Part shown: positions 48,564-59,339 of the stretch, piece by piece
How positions within the stretch are numbered: the stretch's first letter is position 1
Layout: each line of letters opens with the position of its first letter
Source of the DNA: Sipunculus nudus
Lineage: Eukaryota; Annelida; Sipuncula; Golfingiida; Sipunculidae
NCBI GenBank assembly: GCA_026874595.1
Contig: CM049309.1
Span: 27,033,033 to 27,097,032 of the forward strand
Reading direction: 5' to 3'
DNA: 64,000 nucleotides
The notes under the pieces: model-generated
What the model was told of the DNA's origin: nothing
Database searches by the model: none
Seen by the model: only the letters and a program-made list of their open reading frames with translations
Position numbers and translations under genes: made by a program

Positions 48564-48878
48564 ATGATATTCATACTGTCAACACCGCAACAAATAAATA
48601 TTACGCCAATACCAGACGAAACTACGATGGGCCGACGACGCAAATCCCGAATGCCACTTGAAAAACTGCAGCAGTTGAATGATATCAAGAAGACACAGCG
48701 GGCCGGACCTACTTCCGTGATCAAACTTATGGCCAGCGACGATGAATCGTCAGATGACGGCATCTCTACGTTTATGCATGAAGGAAAACCGGAGGCCGAC
48801 ACCTATCGACTTTGGCAGTGTTATCAACTGAACGCGCTATTGACAGCCGCTGTTGTAACAACATACTATTTCATTTAG
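48564..48878 (+). CDS. Small hypothetical ORF, 104 residues
   Basis: An uninterrupted frame of 104 codons with coding-like composition: a basic patch (MGRRRKSRMPLEKLQQLNDI), an acidic Ser/Asp run (MASDDESSDDG) and a hydrophobic C terminus (ALLTAAVVTTYYFI). An AATAAA lies at about 49013. An in-frame Met at 48627 (before GRRRKSR) is an alternative start. No family is recognised. The antisense frame is also open over 86 codons, which lowers certainty. Confidence 0.4.
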   Translation: MIFILSTPQQINITPIPDETTMGRRRKSRMPLEKLQQLNDIKKTQRAGPTSVIKLMASDDESSDDGISTFMHEGKPEADTYRLWQCYQLNALLTAAVVTTYYFI

Positions 48879-48879
48879 A

Positions 48880-50217
48880 TGCATCTTCTGATATGTGCAT
48901 TAAACCAGAGAGATCTAGTGACTAATTACTAATGGACACTAATTACTATACAAACAGTTATCACGAGGTCAGCTATCACTACGTTGATTGTTTAATTTGT
49001 TGATTCCATGTAAATAAACCTTATAAGATAATCAGGCTCCTTCTGTGACTTGAATGTGTGTGCATGAATGTTACAAACCATCGTCTTAGTATTCTTCCCT
49101 CCAATAAACAATAAGTCCTGATTTCACATATGACTTGTATGTGTATGCGAGATTTGTATGATCGTTATAAACTCGTCTCTACTGTCAACTCCCAATTACC
49201 TATAATGTATGTAAACCGTGAAAAGTAAATCAATCTTCGTTCTCCTTGAATGGCCATAGATCCCGCTCCCCTTGTTCCTGTGTAAACACGTGGTTACCTA
49301 TTAGGCCCGGCAATGCACCTATTCAGCCGCGGGTCCCGGTTGTCGGGTGCTCAGCGCACCTTGGCACTTGGCCAAAACTGTAAGCTCCGCCTACTGAAGT
49401 CCATGCACGAGGTGTTTGACAAGTCGCTGGTGTGACAGGTCAAAGTTTTATCGTTTTAATACGTTTTTAAAGCAAAATAGTCATTAATCCATGTTACTAA
49501 AGCATGGTTTGATGAGAACCACCGTCTTGACCAAATTCATGTGACTGTCAACATGTAGTCGTGGTTAGTTACGTGTGTAGGACGAATGATCTCTACGAAT
49601 ATAGTTTTTGGCCATTTTCTCGAAACATCATTTCACCTGAACACCTTATCTTTAGAGCGTTATTTCTCAGTAATTACTTGTCCGAAACATACCATCTTTG
49701 GTATATGTAATTGTTAATATGTCTTCTAAAAAGCGTTTTTTTTTATTTTACGCCTTCACTAAATTTGAAGGATTTTATTAAGGTAAAAGTAAAAATTAAA
49801 TGATTTGTGAATATTTCAAAATTAAATACTCTGTAAAATCGTAATTTTTAAACTTAACTCACTAAACAAAAAAAAAAAAAAAAAAACGCCTGGGGATTAT
49901 TATCTAAATTCTCGATGTATTTAAGAAGATTTTCTGTATCTGCTTTAGTTGTACTGGAATAAACGGACTTTTGTTAAATATTAAAATTAAATTAAAATTC
50001 TTACAAATTCAAACCTGTTCCTCAGAAACAAAGTTTATTATCACCAAACTATAGGGAATTTTCTTAGCTTTCAGAAAATGTATACCTTAGGGGGTATTAA
50101 ATCATTTGACTGTTCAATGCAAGGAAAAACTGAAACAAAGTCAGGTCATGGGGAGGGGGGGGGGGGGGGGACCAGTCCTGCCACCTTAAATAGCCAGATG
50201 GCCCTCATTCGTGGACA
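48880..50217. other. No supported gene
   Basis: Mixed intergenic DNA, GC-richer at 49260-49450. A-run at 49868-49886 and G-run at 50154-50170. Confidence 0.4.
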
Positions 50218-52165
50218 GTTCCGGAGTAGATCTATTACATACTATCACGTTGAGCAGCTAGAGGTGATAGCCCAATTACACACGATCAAAGCGGGCAGCT
50301 AGAGACGATAACCCCATTACACACTACCAAGGCGAGCAGCTGCATATGATAGCCCCATTACACACTACTATCAAAGCGGGCAGCTACAGATGATAGCCCC
50401 ATTACACACTATCAAAGCGGACAGCTACAGATGATAGCCCCATTACACACTATCAAAGCGGACAGCTACAGATGATAGCCCCATTACACACTATCAAAGC
50501 GGGCAGCTAGAGGTGATAGCACAATTACACACGATTAAAGCGAGCAGCTAGAGATGATAGCCCAATTACAAACGATCAGAGTGAGCAGCTAGAGATGATA
50601 GCCCCATAACACACTATCAAAGCGAGCACCTAGAGATGATAGCCCAATTACACACGATCAAAGCGAGTAGCGAGAGATGATAGCCCAATTACACACTATC
50701 ACATTGAGCAGCAAGAGATGATAGCCAAATTAAACACGATCAAAGCGAGCAGCTACAGACGATAGCTCCATTTCACACTTCCAAAGCGAGCAGCTACAAA
50801 TGATAGCCCCATTACACACTAAAATAGCAAGCAGCTAAAGATGATAGCCCAATCTAACGATAATATCACAATTACACCCTATCAAAGCGAGCAGCTAGAG
50901 ATGATGGCCCCATTACACACTATCAGAGCAAGCACCTAGAGATGATAGCCCGATAACACACGATCAAAGCGAGCAGCTACAGATGATAGCACAATTACGC
51001 AGTATCACATTCAGCTGCTTGAGATGATAGCCCGATTAAACACGATCAAAGCGAGCAGTTACAGATGATAACCCCATTACACACTATCAAAGCGGGCAGC
51101 TACACATGATAGCATCATTACACACTATCAATGCGGGCAGCTAGAGATGATAGCCCATTTACACACGATTAAAGCGAGCATCTAGAGATGATAGCCCAAT
51201 TACAAACGATCAGAGTGAGCAGCTAGAGATGATAGCCCCATAACACACTATCAAAGCGAGCACCTAGAGATGATAGCCCAATTACACACGATCAAAGCGA
51301 GTAGCGAGAGATGATAGCCCAATTACACACTATCACATTGAGCAGCAAGAGATGATAGCCAAATTAAATACGATCAAAGCGAGCAGCTACAGACGATAGC
51401 ACCATTTCACACTTCCAAAGCGAGCAGCTACAAATGATAGCCCCATTACACACTACAATAGCAAGCAGCTAAAGATGATAGCCCAATCAAACGATAATAT
51501 CACAATTACACCCTATCAAAGCAAGCAGCTAGAGGTGATGGCCCCATTACACACTATCAGAGCAAGCACCTAGAGATGATAGCCCGATAACACACGATCA
51601 AAGCGAGCAGCTACCGATGATAGCCCCATTACACACTACCAAAGCGAGCAGCTACAGACGATAGCCCCATCACATACTACCAAAGCGAGCAGCTACAGAT
51701 GAAAGCCCAATCAAGCTATGATATCACATTTACACCCTATCAAAGCGAGCGGCTAGAGATGATGGCCCGATTACACACTATCAAAGCGAACATCTAGAGA
51801 ATATAGCCCGATAACACACGATCAGAGCGAGCTGCTAGAGGTGATAGCCCAATTACACACTATCACATTGAGCAGCTAGAGGTGATAGCCCAACTACACA
51901 CGATCATAGCAAACAGCTAGAGGTGATAGCCCCATTACACACTACCAAAGCGAGCAGCTAGAGATGATAGCCCAATTAAACACGATCAAAGCGAGCAGCT
52001 GGAGATGATGGCCCCATCACACACTATCAAAGCAAGCACCTAGAGATGATAGCCCGATTACACACTACCAAAGCGAGCACCTACAGATGATAGCCCGATT
52101 ACACACAACCAAAGCGAGCACCTACAGATGATAGCCCCGTCACACACTATCAAAACGTTTTGTTC
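50218..52165. repeat. 41 bp satellite, long array with higher-order repeat
   Basis: About 47 units related to AGCAGCTAGAGATGATAGCC / CAATTACACACGATCAAAGC. Units 50501-50990 and 51135-51620 are near-identical in variant order, including a distinctive ACGATAATATCACAATTACA insertion. This gives a higher-order period of about 634 bp, a sign of unequal exchange. Confidence 0.9.
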
Positions 52166-52402
52166 TCTTGGCGAATGCTCTTAGTGTCAGTCTAGAAGGT
52201 TAAGAATTAACGGAAGTTAATTCATTTGCAAAGAGACTTAACTTATAAGCCTTTTATAAATTCAAAGTCTATTTTAGTAAGTACTTTTTTATAAAACAGT
52301 ACGTAAGTATTTGTTATTGGACAAGTGCAGAAATTTGCGTCTTCTTGATTTTTAAATTTACAGCCTCATACCTCAAGTATCCAGTGAAATTAAAATACCT
52401 AC

Positions 52403-52437
52403 CTGGCTGACTCGTGCCCCATTTAAATGGCGTCTGT
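52403..52437 (-). CDS. Candidate 35 bp exon
   Basis: Acceptor TCTCATGGTTTCAG and donor GTAGGTATT bound 35 bp that are open in the phase left by the exon at 56451 (G|AC AGA CGC). They encode DRRHLNGARVSQ and end in phase 0. It could follow the 56506-56451 exon. It would then not fit directly before the KAP Walker A exon, which needs phase 1. It is short enough to be chance. Confidence 0.25.
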
Positions 52438-52551
52438 CTGAAACCATGAGATAAAGTATAGATTATTAATGAGTATAAACATATTACTATAAAATGGACC
52501 TTGTACAGCGCGCGTATTGGCCTTGTCGTGCAGTTTGTTTTATATTGTTAC

Positions 52552-53172
52552 GGGTAGACATAAAAGCGGACCGAACTGTCTCGCTAGTGCAGCTTGCTTT
52601 TCTAGCAAAGCGGTTGGAACGTCGGACATGTGCGCCACCGATATGGTTTCGTACGATGGCTGATTTAGGACACAGAAAAAATATTTATCTCGAGACCTCG
52701 AGTTAATATTTCGAGATCTCGACATAACATCTCGAGATCTCGACATAAATTTTCACAAAAAATATTTGGTTTCAGAAAAAAAATTATCTCGAGATCCCGA
52801 GATGTTAAGTCGAGATCACGAGATGTAAATCCGATATCTCGAAATCTCGACATAATATCTCGAGATCTCGAGATAAAATATCATATATTTGTACGAACCA
52901 TTCGTTGCTGAATTGACATAAAGCAAAACAACATGTATCTTGAGATCCCGACTTAACATCTCGAGATCTCGACTTAACATCTCAAAATCTCGAGATAAAT
53001 ATTTTTTTTCTGCAGCAAAAAATTTTATTTGGGTGATTTTTTATGTCGAGATCTCGAGATGTTATCTCGAGATCTCGAGATAAATTTTTTTACTATGTCC
53101 TAAATCAGGCAACGTAGTTTCGAATCCCGGATCGGCAAAATATTTTCCCCTGAGCAAGTTGTTTTCGTAACA
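52552..53172 (+). mobile_element. SINE (second family, copy 2) split by an inserted element
   Basis: The 5' part at 52552-52658 (CATAAAAGCGGACCGAACTG to ATATGGTTTCGTAC) and the 3' part at about 53111-53172 (GTTTCGAATCCCGGATCGG to TTCGTAACA) are one SINE. It is interrupted by 52659-53110. A GTTTCG-containing stretch of about 9 bp is present at both junctions and may be the target duplication. Confidence 0.6.
52659..53110. mobile_element. Palindromic element made of TCTCGAGATCTCGAGA blocks
   Basis: Inverted ends GCTGATTTAGGACACAG and (reverse complement) GCCTGATTTAGGACATAG enclose about 450 bp. The interior is dominated by TATCTCGAGATCTCGAGATA-type blocks alternating with ATTTTTT. It is inserted in a SINE. 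No coding sequence. It is like the 21 bp-repeat foldback in style but different in sequence. Confidence 0.65.
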
Positions 53173-53333
53173 AATGGGGGCTCGTCAGGGAATGATGGCT
53201 AATTTTGTGGCACAGGGAACAGTGGTCTGAAGTAATTGGGCAATTACCGTAACCTAGTTCACATAAAGTGGGACTCCTGGGACAGTTAATCTTGTTCTGA
53301 TAGCAGAACGCTCTTACGAGGGGGTGTGTTAAG

Positions 53334-53472
53334 GGGTGACATAAAAGCGGACCGAACTGTCTCGCTAGTGAAGCTTGCTTTTCTAGCGAAGTGGTTGGAA
53401 CGCTGGACCGATATGGTTTCGAATTCCGGATCGGCCCAATATTTTCCCCTGAGCAATTTGTCTTCGTAACAA
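53334..53472 (+). mobile_element. tRNA-derived SINE, second family (copy 3)
   Basis: 'GACATAAAAGCGGACCGAAC', 'TCTAGCGAAGTGGTTGG', 'GGTTTCGAATTCCGGATCGG' and 'TCTTCGTAACA', ending at an AT microsatellite. Confidence 0.7.
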
Positions 53473-53480
53473 TATATATA

Positions 53481-53529
<49 letters not shown>

Positions 53530-53532
<3 letters not shown>

Positions 53533-53681
53533 TGGAACCCCGCCTTGCGACCACTCCTCCAATGCGACCACCCCCACAATTACGACCTCTTTTCTAAGTC
53601 CCAAATAAACGAGGCTTAGAGTTTAAAAAATACGATCACCCCTAAAGTGGTCCCCAAAGTGGGCGTAATTGTGGGGTTCCA

Positions 53682-53684
<3 letters not shown>
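53530..53684. mobile_element. Mariner/pogo-type MITE in an AT microsatellite
   Basis: Left end CAGTGGAACCCCGCCTTGCG. Right end, reversed, TAGTGGAACCCCACAATTAC. It is flanked by (AT)n on both sides, consistent with TA-target insertion. About 155 bp, non-coding. Confidence 0.65.
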
Positions 53685-53748
<64 letters not shown>

Positions 53749-54240
53749 AGAGGGTGTGTGTGTAGACGGTATACCACCGCATTGGGTAGTTAGACGTACA
53801 ATCCCACGCACACGCACATATGTAAGAATCCGGCTAACTCCTGTTATTGTCTACTATTGTGGAGTATTTTTAATTCATAATTTTTAATTAAGCTAATATA
53901 TGTATGCAGACTGTTGGGTAAATTTCTAAACACATGTTCATTGTTATGTGTAAGGATTTGTCCTAATATGACTTTTTTTCAAAGAAAATGCCACAAAGAT
54001 TTATTTTAATGCAATCTATTTTGGCGTATAGTGTAACTTATCAGAAGATACATGCGGCAGAAGTGCATGTGTAATATACCACATAAGGATCTTTAATAAA
54101 CCACATCAGGACACACATATATAAATATGATGTGACATGTATATGAACGGTCCTCACAAGTAAATCTTAACTGCTAATATGATTGTTTAATGATATATAT
54201 AAACCTGTATATAGGATCTATGTATACCCTCTATATATAT
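53685..54240. other. (AT)n(GT)n microsatellite, then no gene
   Basis: TA and GT tracts at 53688-53762. The rest is AT-rich DNA without features. Confidence 0.6.
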
Positions 54241-54244
54241 CCTG

Positions 54245-56255
54245 GTACCCGATTCAGTAGGCGTTTACATTAAGTGAAGTTGTTGCCACGAGCCGTGATT
54301 AATTACCGACTCGGTAAGCATTTATATTGAGTCCTTATATAGTGTCACCAGAAGTGTTTCTCCGACTCGATAGGCGTTTATGTTAAGTCATTATTATATA
54401 CTTTCACTAACCGTTTTTCTCCATATAGTTGTTATAACTCCAGATATATAGACTGCAACCAGCCGTTATCCTCCGACTCGAAAGGCGTTTATATTGTCCA
54501 GATACACTGTCACCAGCCTTAATTCTCCGAATCGGTAAGCGTTTATATTAAGTCCTTATTTAGTGTCACCAGAAGTGTTTCTCCGACTCGATAGGCGTTT
54601 ATGTTAAGTCAATATAATATACTGTCACCAGCCGTTATTCTCTATATAGCTGTTATAACTCCAGAAATATATTGCAAACAGCCGTTATCATCCGACTCGA
54701 AAGGGGTTTAATTATATTAAGTCCATATATACGGTCTCAAGCCCTTATTATCCTACTCAATAGGGATTTATATTTAGTCTATACAACTGTAACCAGCCGT
54801 TATTTTCCGACCTGATAGGGTTTTATATAAAGTCCTTTATATTAAGTCCTTATATGGTGTCACCAGAAGTGTTTCTCCGACTCGATAGGCGTTTATGTTA
54901 AGTCAATATAATATACTGTCGCCAGCCGTTATTCTCTATATAGCTGTTGTAACTCTAGGGTTTTATAAAAAGTCCATATATACTGTCACCAACCGTTATT
55001 CTCCGACTCGGTAGGTCTTCATATTAGTCCATATACATGTATATTGTCACCAGCCGTTATTCTCCGACTCAAAAGGGGTTTATATTAAGTCCATATACTA
55101 GTGTATTGCCACCAACCGTTATTCTCCAGCTCGATAGGCGTTTATTTTAAGTATATATATATATATACTGTCACCAGCCGTTATTTACTGCCTCGATAGG
55201 CGTTAAAATTAAGTTCATACATCTTGCCACATGCCGTTATTCTCCGACTATAGGGGTTTATATTAAGTCCATATACTAGTATATTGCCACCAGCCGTTAT
55301 TCTCCGACTGGATAGGCGTTTAATTTGTCCAAATATACTGTCACCAGCCATTATTCTCCGACTTGATAGGGTTTTATATAAAGACCATATATACTGTCAC
55401 CAGCCGTTATTCTCCGACTCGGTAGGTGTTCATATTAAGTCCATATACATGTATTTTGTCACCAGCCGTTTTTCTCCGACTCAATACGGGTTTATGTTAA
55501 GTCCATATATATTGCCACCTGCCGTTATTCTCCGACTCTAGGGGTTTATATTAAGTCCATATACTAGTATATTGCCACCAGCAGTTATTCTCCGACTGGA
55601 TAGGCGTTAAATTTGTCCAAATATACTGTCATCAGCTATTATTCTCCGACTTGATAGGGGTTCATATTTAGTCCATATACTGTCACTAACCGTTTTTCTC
55701 CGACTCGGTAGGTGTTCATATTGAGTCCATATACATGTATTTTGTCACCAGCCGTTTTTCTCCGACTCAATACGGGTTTATATTCAGTCCATATATATTG
55801 CCACCTGCCGTTATTCTCCGACTATAGGGGTTTATATTATGTCCATATACTAGTATATTGCCACCAACCGTTATTCTTCGATTCGACAGGCGTTTTTATT
55901 GTCCATATATATTGTCACCAGCCGTTATTCTCCGACTGGATAGGGGTTTATTTTAAGTTCATATACTAGTATATTGCCACCAGCAATTATTCTCCGACTG
56001 GATAGGCGTTAAATTTGTCCAAATATACTGTCACTAGCCATTATTCTCCGACTTGATAGGGGTTCATATAAAGTCCATATACTGTCACCAGCCGTTATTC
56101 TCCGACTCGATAGGGGTTTATATAAAGTCCATACACACTGTCACCAGCCGCCGTTCTAAGACTCGATAGGGCTTTAAATTATGTTTAGATATTCTATCAC
56201 CAGTCATGATTCTCCGACTCGATAATCGTTTACATTAAGTCCTGGCGCTGCAACC
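54245..56255. repeat. 56 bp satellite, about 35 units
   Basis: Unit: TTCTCCGACTCGATAGGCGT, TTATATTAAGTCCATATAYA and CTGTCACCAGCCGTTA. Sub-patterns recur in order (e.g. 55255-55345, 55545-55640 and 55955-56050), indicating higher-order duplication. It lies about 200 bp below the minus-strand exon at 56506-56451. Confidence 0.88.
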
Positions 56256-56450
56256 AGCCATGATTACCCTACTTAAAAGACCTTTACGATGAGCTGATAG
56301 TCTCACTTGCCTCAAAGGAGCCAAACTGCAGCTACGTACGTACTCACAAACAACAGAAAAGTAACGTTACTCGTGTATAACATTCTGACATCGCTCGCTT
56401 GAATGTTTATATTTACAAAACCAAGAGGTAATCATACAAATGGAACTTAC

Positions 56451-56506
56451 CACTCGGGTATATGTCAGGAGTCTTTGGCCGAGGACCTTCAGCCATACTG
56501 CAGTTC
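56451..56506 (-). CDS. Candidate first coding exon, possibly of the KAP gene
   Basis: Acceptor TTTTCAAGGTTCAG precedes 56506, and donor GTAAGTTCC follows 56451. ATG at 56496 has a good context (A at -3, G at +4) and opens MAEGPRPKTPDIYPS plus one base (G, phase 1). The KAP Walker A exon starts in the matching phase with AC, giving Asp at the join. Both are on the minus strand, so this could be the KAP N terminus 34.5 kb away. The 35 bp exon at 52437 also fits the phase, so the partner is unresolved. Splice signals are strong at both ends. The peptide itself matches no family I know. Confidence 0.5.
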
Positions 56507-56762
56507 CTGAACCTTGAAAATAAATGTTGTAACAAGTTTTAGTGTCTTATTTTCTTAATCGGGGGGTATTTATGCTAACATAACATTTTACAGTATAAAT
56601 AAATAAAACAAGATCAAATAGCCTGTTTCATGCGCGCTAAATATTAAAAGTTTAATGGAGAGGGCCCTTTTATTTTTTTAGATCGGGGGGGGGGGGGGGA
56701 AATTGGTTGTATATATGTGTGTGTGTGTGTGTGTGTGTGCGCGGGGGGTGTTGACTTTCATT

Positions 56763-58160
56763 TAAAGTTCAGCTGACTGAAAGTCACCTGAGCTACAACG
56801 AATACTCTTTGTCCGTGGTCCGTCTGTCTGTCTGTCCGTCCGTCCGGTTAACCAGCACAAATCGTAGCCGCTCGACCTGGAATCTTAACATGCAGGGAGA
56901 TCCATGAAAAATCTCCTTGGAAACCTGAAATTAGGTCTCTGTTACCCGTATCCTTGGAGCTATAGGGCTCAGAAGTACCCCCCCCCCCCCCCATCATTAA
57001 AAAATTGATACAAAAGTTCTAGTATCTGAACAGCTATTGCATTGACCACCATGATTCTTTGCATGCATATTGATCCTGGAGTGTTTCATCATTTCCTGAA
57101 GATTAGTGGCACCACCTGGAATCTTTTAGAATTTTTACGCATTTTTTTCTCTATTTTTGATCACTTTGAGAGGCGGTCATCCGTTAACAGGGCACAAATC
57201 GTAACCACTCAAACTGGAATCTTCTAACTTAAATCCAGGGAGGCGCATGTAAAATGTCCTTGGAAACCTGAAATTAGGTCATATTCCCCCCCCCCCCGAA
57301 TAATTAAGAATTTAATATAAAAGCTCCAGTAACTGAACAACTATTTATTGATCAACATGATTCTTTGCATGCATATTGATCATGGAGTGTTTCATCAGTT
57401 CCTGCAGACTGGTAGCGCCACCTGTATTATTTTCAAATTATTAAGCATTTTTTCTCTATTTTTGAGACCTTTAAAGATACGGTCGTCCGTTAACAGGGCA
57501 CAAATCGTAACCACTGGGTCTAGAATCTTCTCACTTGACACCCAGGGAGGTCAATAAAAAGTCTTTTTGGAAACCTGAAATTAGGTCTCTGCTACCAAAA
57601 TTCTCTGATCTATAGGGCTAATAAATACCCTCAGAATAATTAAAAATTTGATACCAAAACAGGGCACAAATCAGAACCATTGGACCTAGAATCTTCTGAT
57701 TTGACATCCTGAGATGTCCATAAAAAGTATCCTTGAAAACCTGAAATAAGGTCTCTGTTACCCATATTCTCCGAGCTATGGGGCTAATAAGCACCCCCCC
57801 CCCCCCCCAGAATTATTGAAAATTTGGTACCAAGGGAGGGCACAAATCATAACCATTGGACCTAGAATCATCTAATTTGACATCCTGAGAGATCCTCAAA
57901 CGTTTTCAGAACCCTGAAATTAGGTCACTGTAACCTTTATTCTCCAGGTTACGGGGCATAATTTCCAGAAATAATGCAAAATACACACAAATTGCCAGAT
58001 TCCTTAGGAACGACTGAATGAGTTGTCAACACATTCTTGGTCTTGATGAACTTAAGCTAATATGCATGAACGTTGATGCCACCTACATTATCTGAATTAG
58101 TTGCCTGTGCAAAGACATTTTGTCAACATGTCAGTTTGTTGAGCTTCATGACAGTGTTCC
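56763..58160. repeat. Dispersed repeat family A, longest copy
   Basis: Starts with AGTTCAGCTGACTGAAAGTC and a (GTCC/GTCT)n tract. Several sub-repeats of 'TCCAGGGAGGTCC', 'GGAAACCTGAAATTAGGTCT', a C-run, 'AGAATAATTAAAAATTTGAT' and 'TTTGCATGCATATTGATCAT' follow. C-runs lie at 56979, 57285 and 57796. No open frame of note. Confidence 0.7.
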
Positions 58161-59010
58161 AATATGCATGATAAAGTATCGCCCATAAATTATTCATGGA
58201 CGCACATAGCTTATTATTATTTTGACAAGCCAATTATTTATGGATCTGAAATCCCTCCTGTCAAATTTGCAACATAAATGTAAATAAAGACCTGGTCTTA
58301 CTAAATGTTTATATCACACAAGGTGGATCTCATTAAAAAGTAAAGACAACCTTTAGCGGTTGCTTTGATCTGCTTGGTGGAACAAGATGCATGTTGATAA
58401 ATGTAAATCATGCAATTTTATATATAGAAAAGAAAGATATTTTCGGAGAATTAACAAAGAAAAAGAGAATTGAATAGAATTCACAGTAGTTCGATACAAC
58501 TTCCACTGCCGATCTAACATCTGTCATTTGTGACTTTTTCCTTGATGGGCAAAAGCTTTTATACTGAATATCAGATAAACTGACGCACCTGCACTCACTT
58601 TGGCGGCGACGGCACGTGGTGATCTATTACACTAATTAAACTGCTGATCATGCCCACGTAAATTTTTGTTTTTCTATTTTCTTTGTCGTTAATATTGTCA
58701 AAACTACTTGATAGTCGAGCATGAGAGACTGTCGTGTGGGTAACCTCTTGCATATATGTTTCTTGCTTTGAGGTTATAATGATGCCTCAACAATTTAATT
58801 AGACCTAGTCCGCTATCAGTTTGAAATTATAATAATGTTGTTACAATAGAATATTAGTCAAAGAAAATAGTTCTAATCACGTCCATGCACGTGTATTCTA
58901 ATGTATTCATAAGACCTCCATATGACATGATCTTTGTCAGTTTGTCATAATGGAGAAAGCATATGCATGAATGTCCTTAGGCCTAAACGCAGAAAAACAA
59001 AGCGTTCCAG

Positions 59011-59057
<47 letters not shown>

Positions 59058-59335
59058 GTCCATTCTCTGTTACCCCTTCAGTAGAATAGATGGCTTCGGG
59101 TTCAAATCGAATACAGAGCTGATTAAATCCGTAAAACTGACTGGGTATAATAACGAGGATAGGGGGAGAGGGCCCGGGATTTTGTGTGTACCTCCTAAAG
59201 CATTCCTGTGCGAGCGCCTGGTCCATCAAAATCAGCCGCACAATCTTAGTATGGACCACTAGGTGGCACCAAAAAAATAAATTATCGAGTCTTATCCTGA
59301 ATAAATTGATCGCGTTGGTAAGTTCCCGACTATGC
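58161..59335. other. No supported gene; (CT)n microsatellite
   Basis: CT tract at 59015-59055. Otherwise AT-rich without exon structure. Confidence 0.5.
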
Positions 59336-59339
59336 ACAA

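Noticed and set aside
50218-52165. CRISPR-like array
   Set aside because: Units are contiguous and diverged with no unique spacers, in a eukaryotic genome; this is a satellite.
55284-55969. Open frames within the 56 bp satellite
   Set aside because: They follow the repeat period and have no start context or homology.
59015-59055. Arg/Glu-repeat protein from the CT tract
   Set aside because: Translation of a (CT)n microsatellite.
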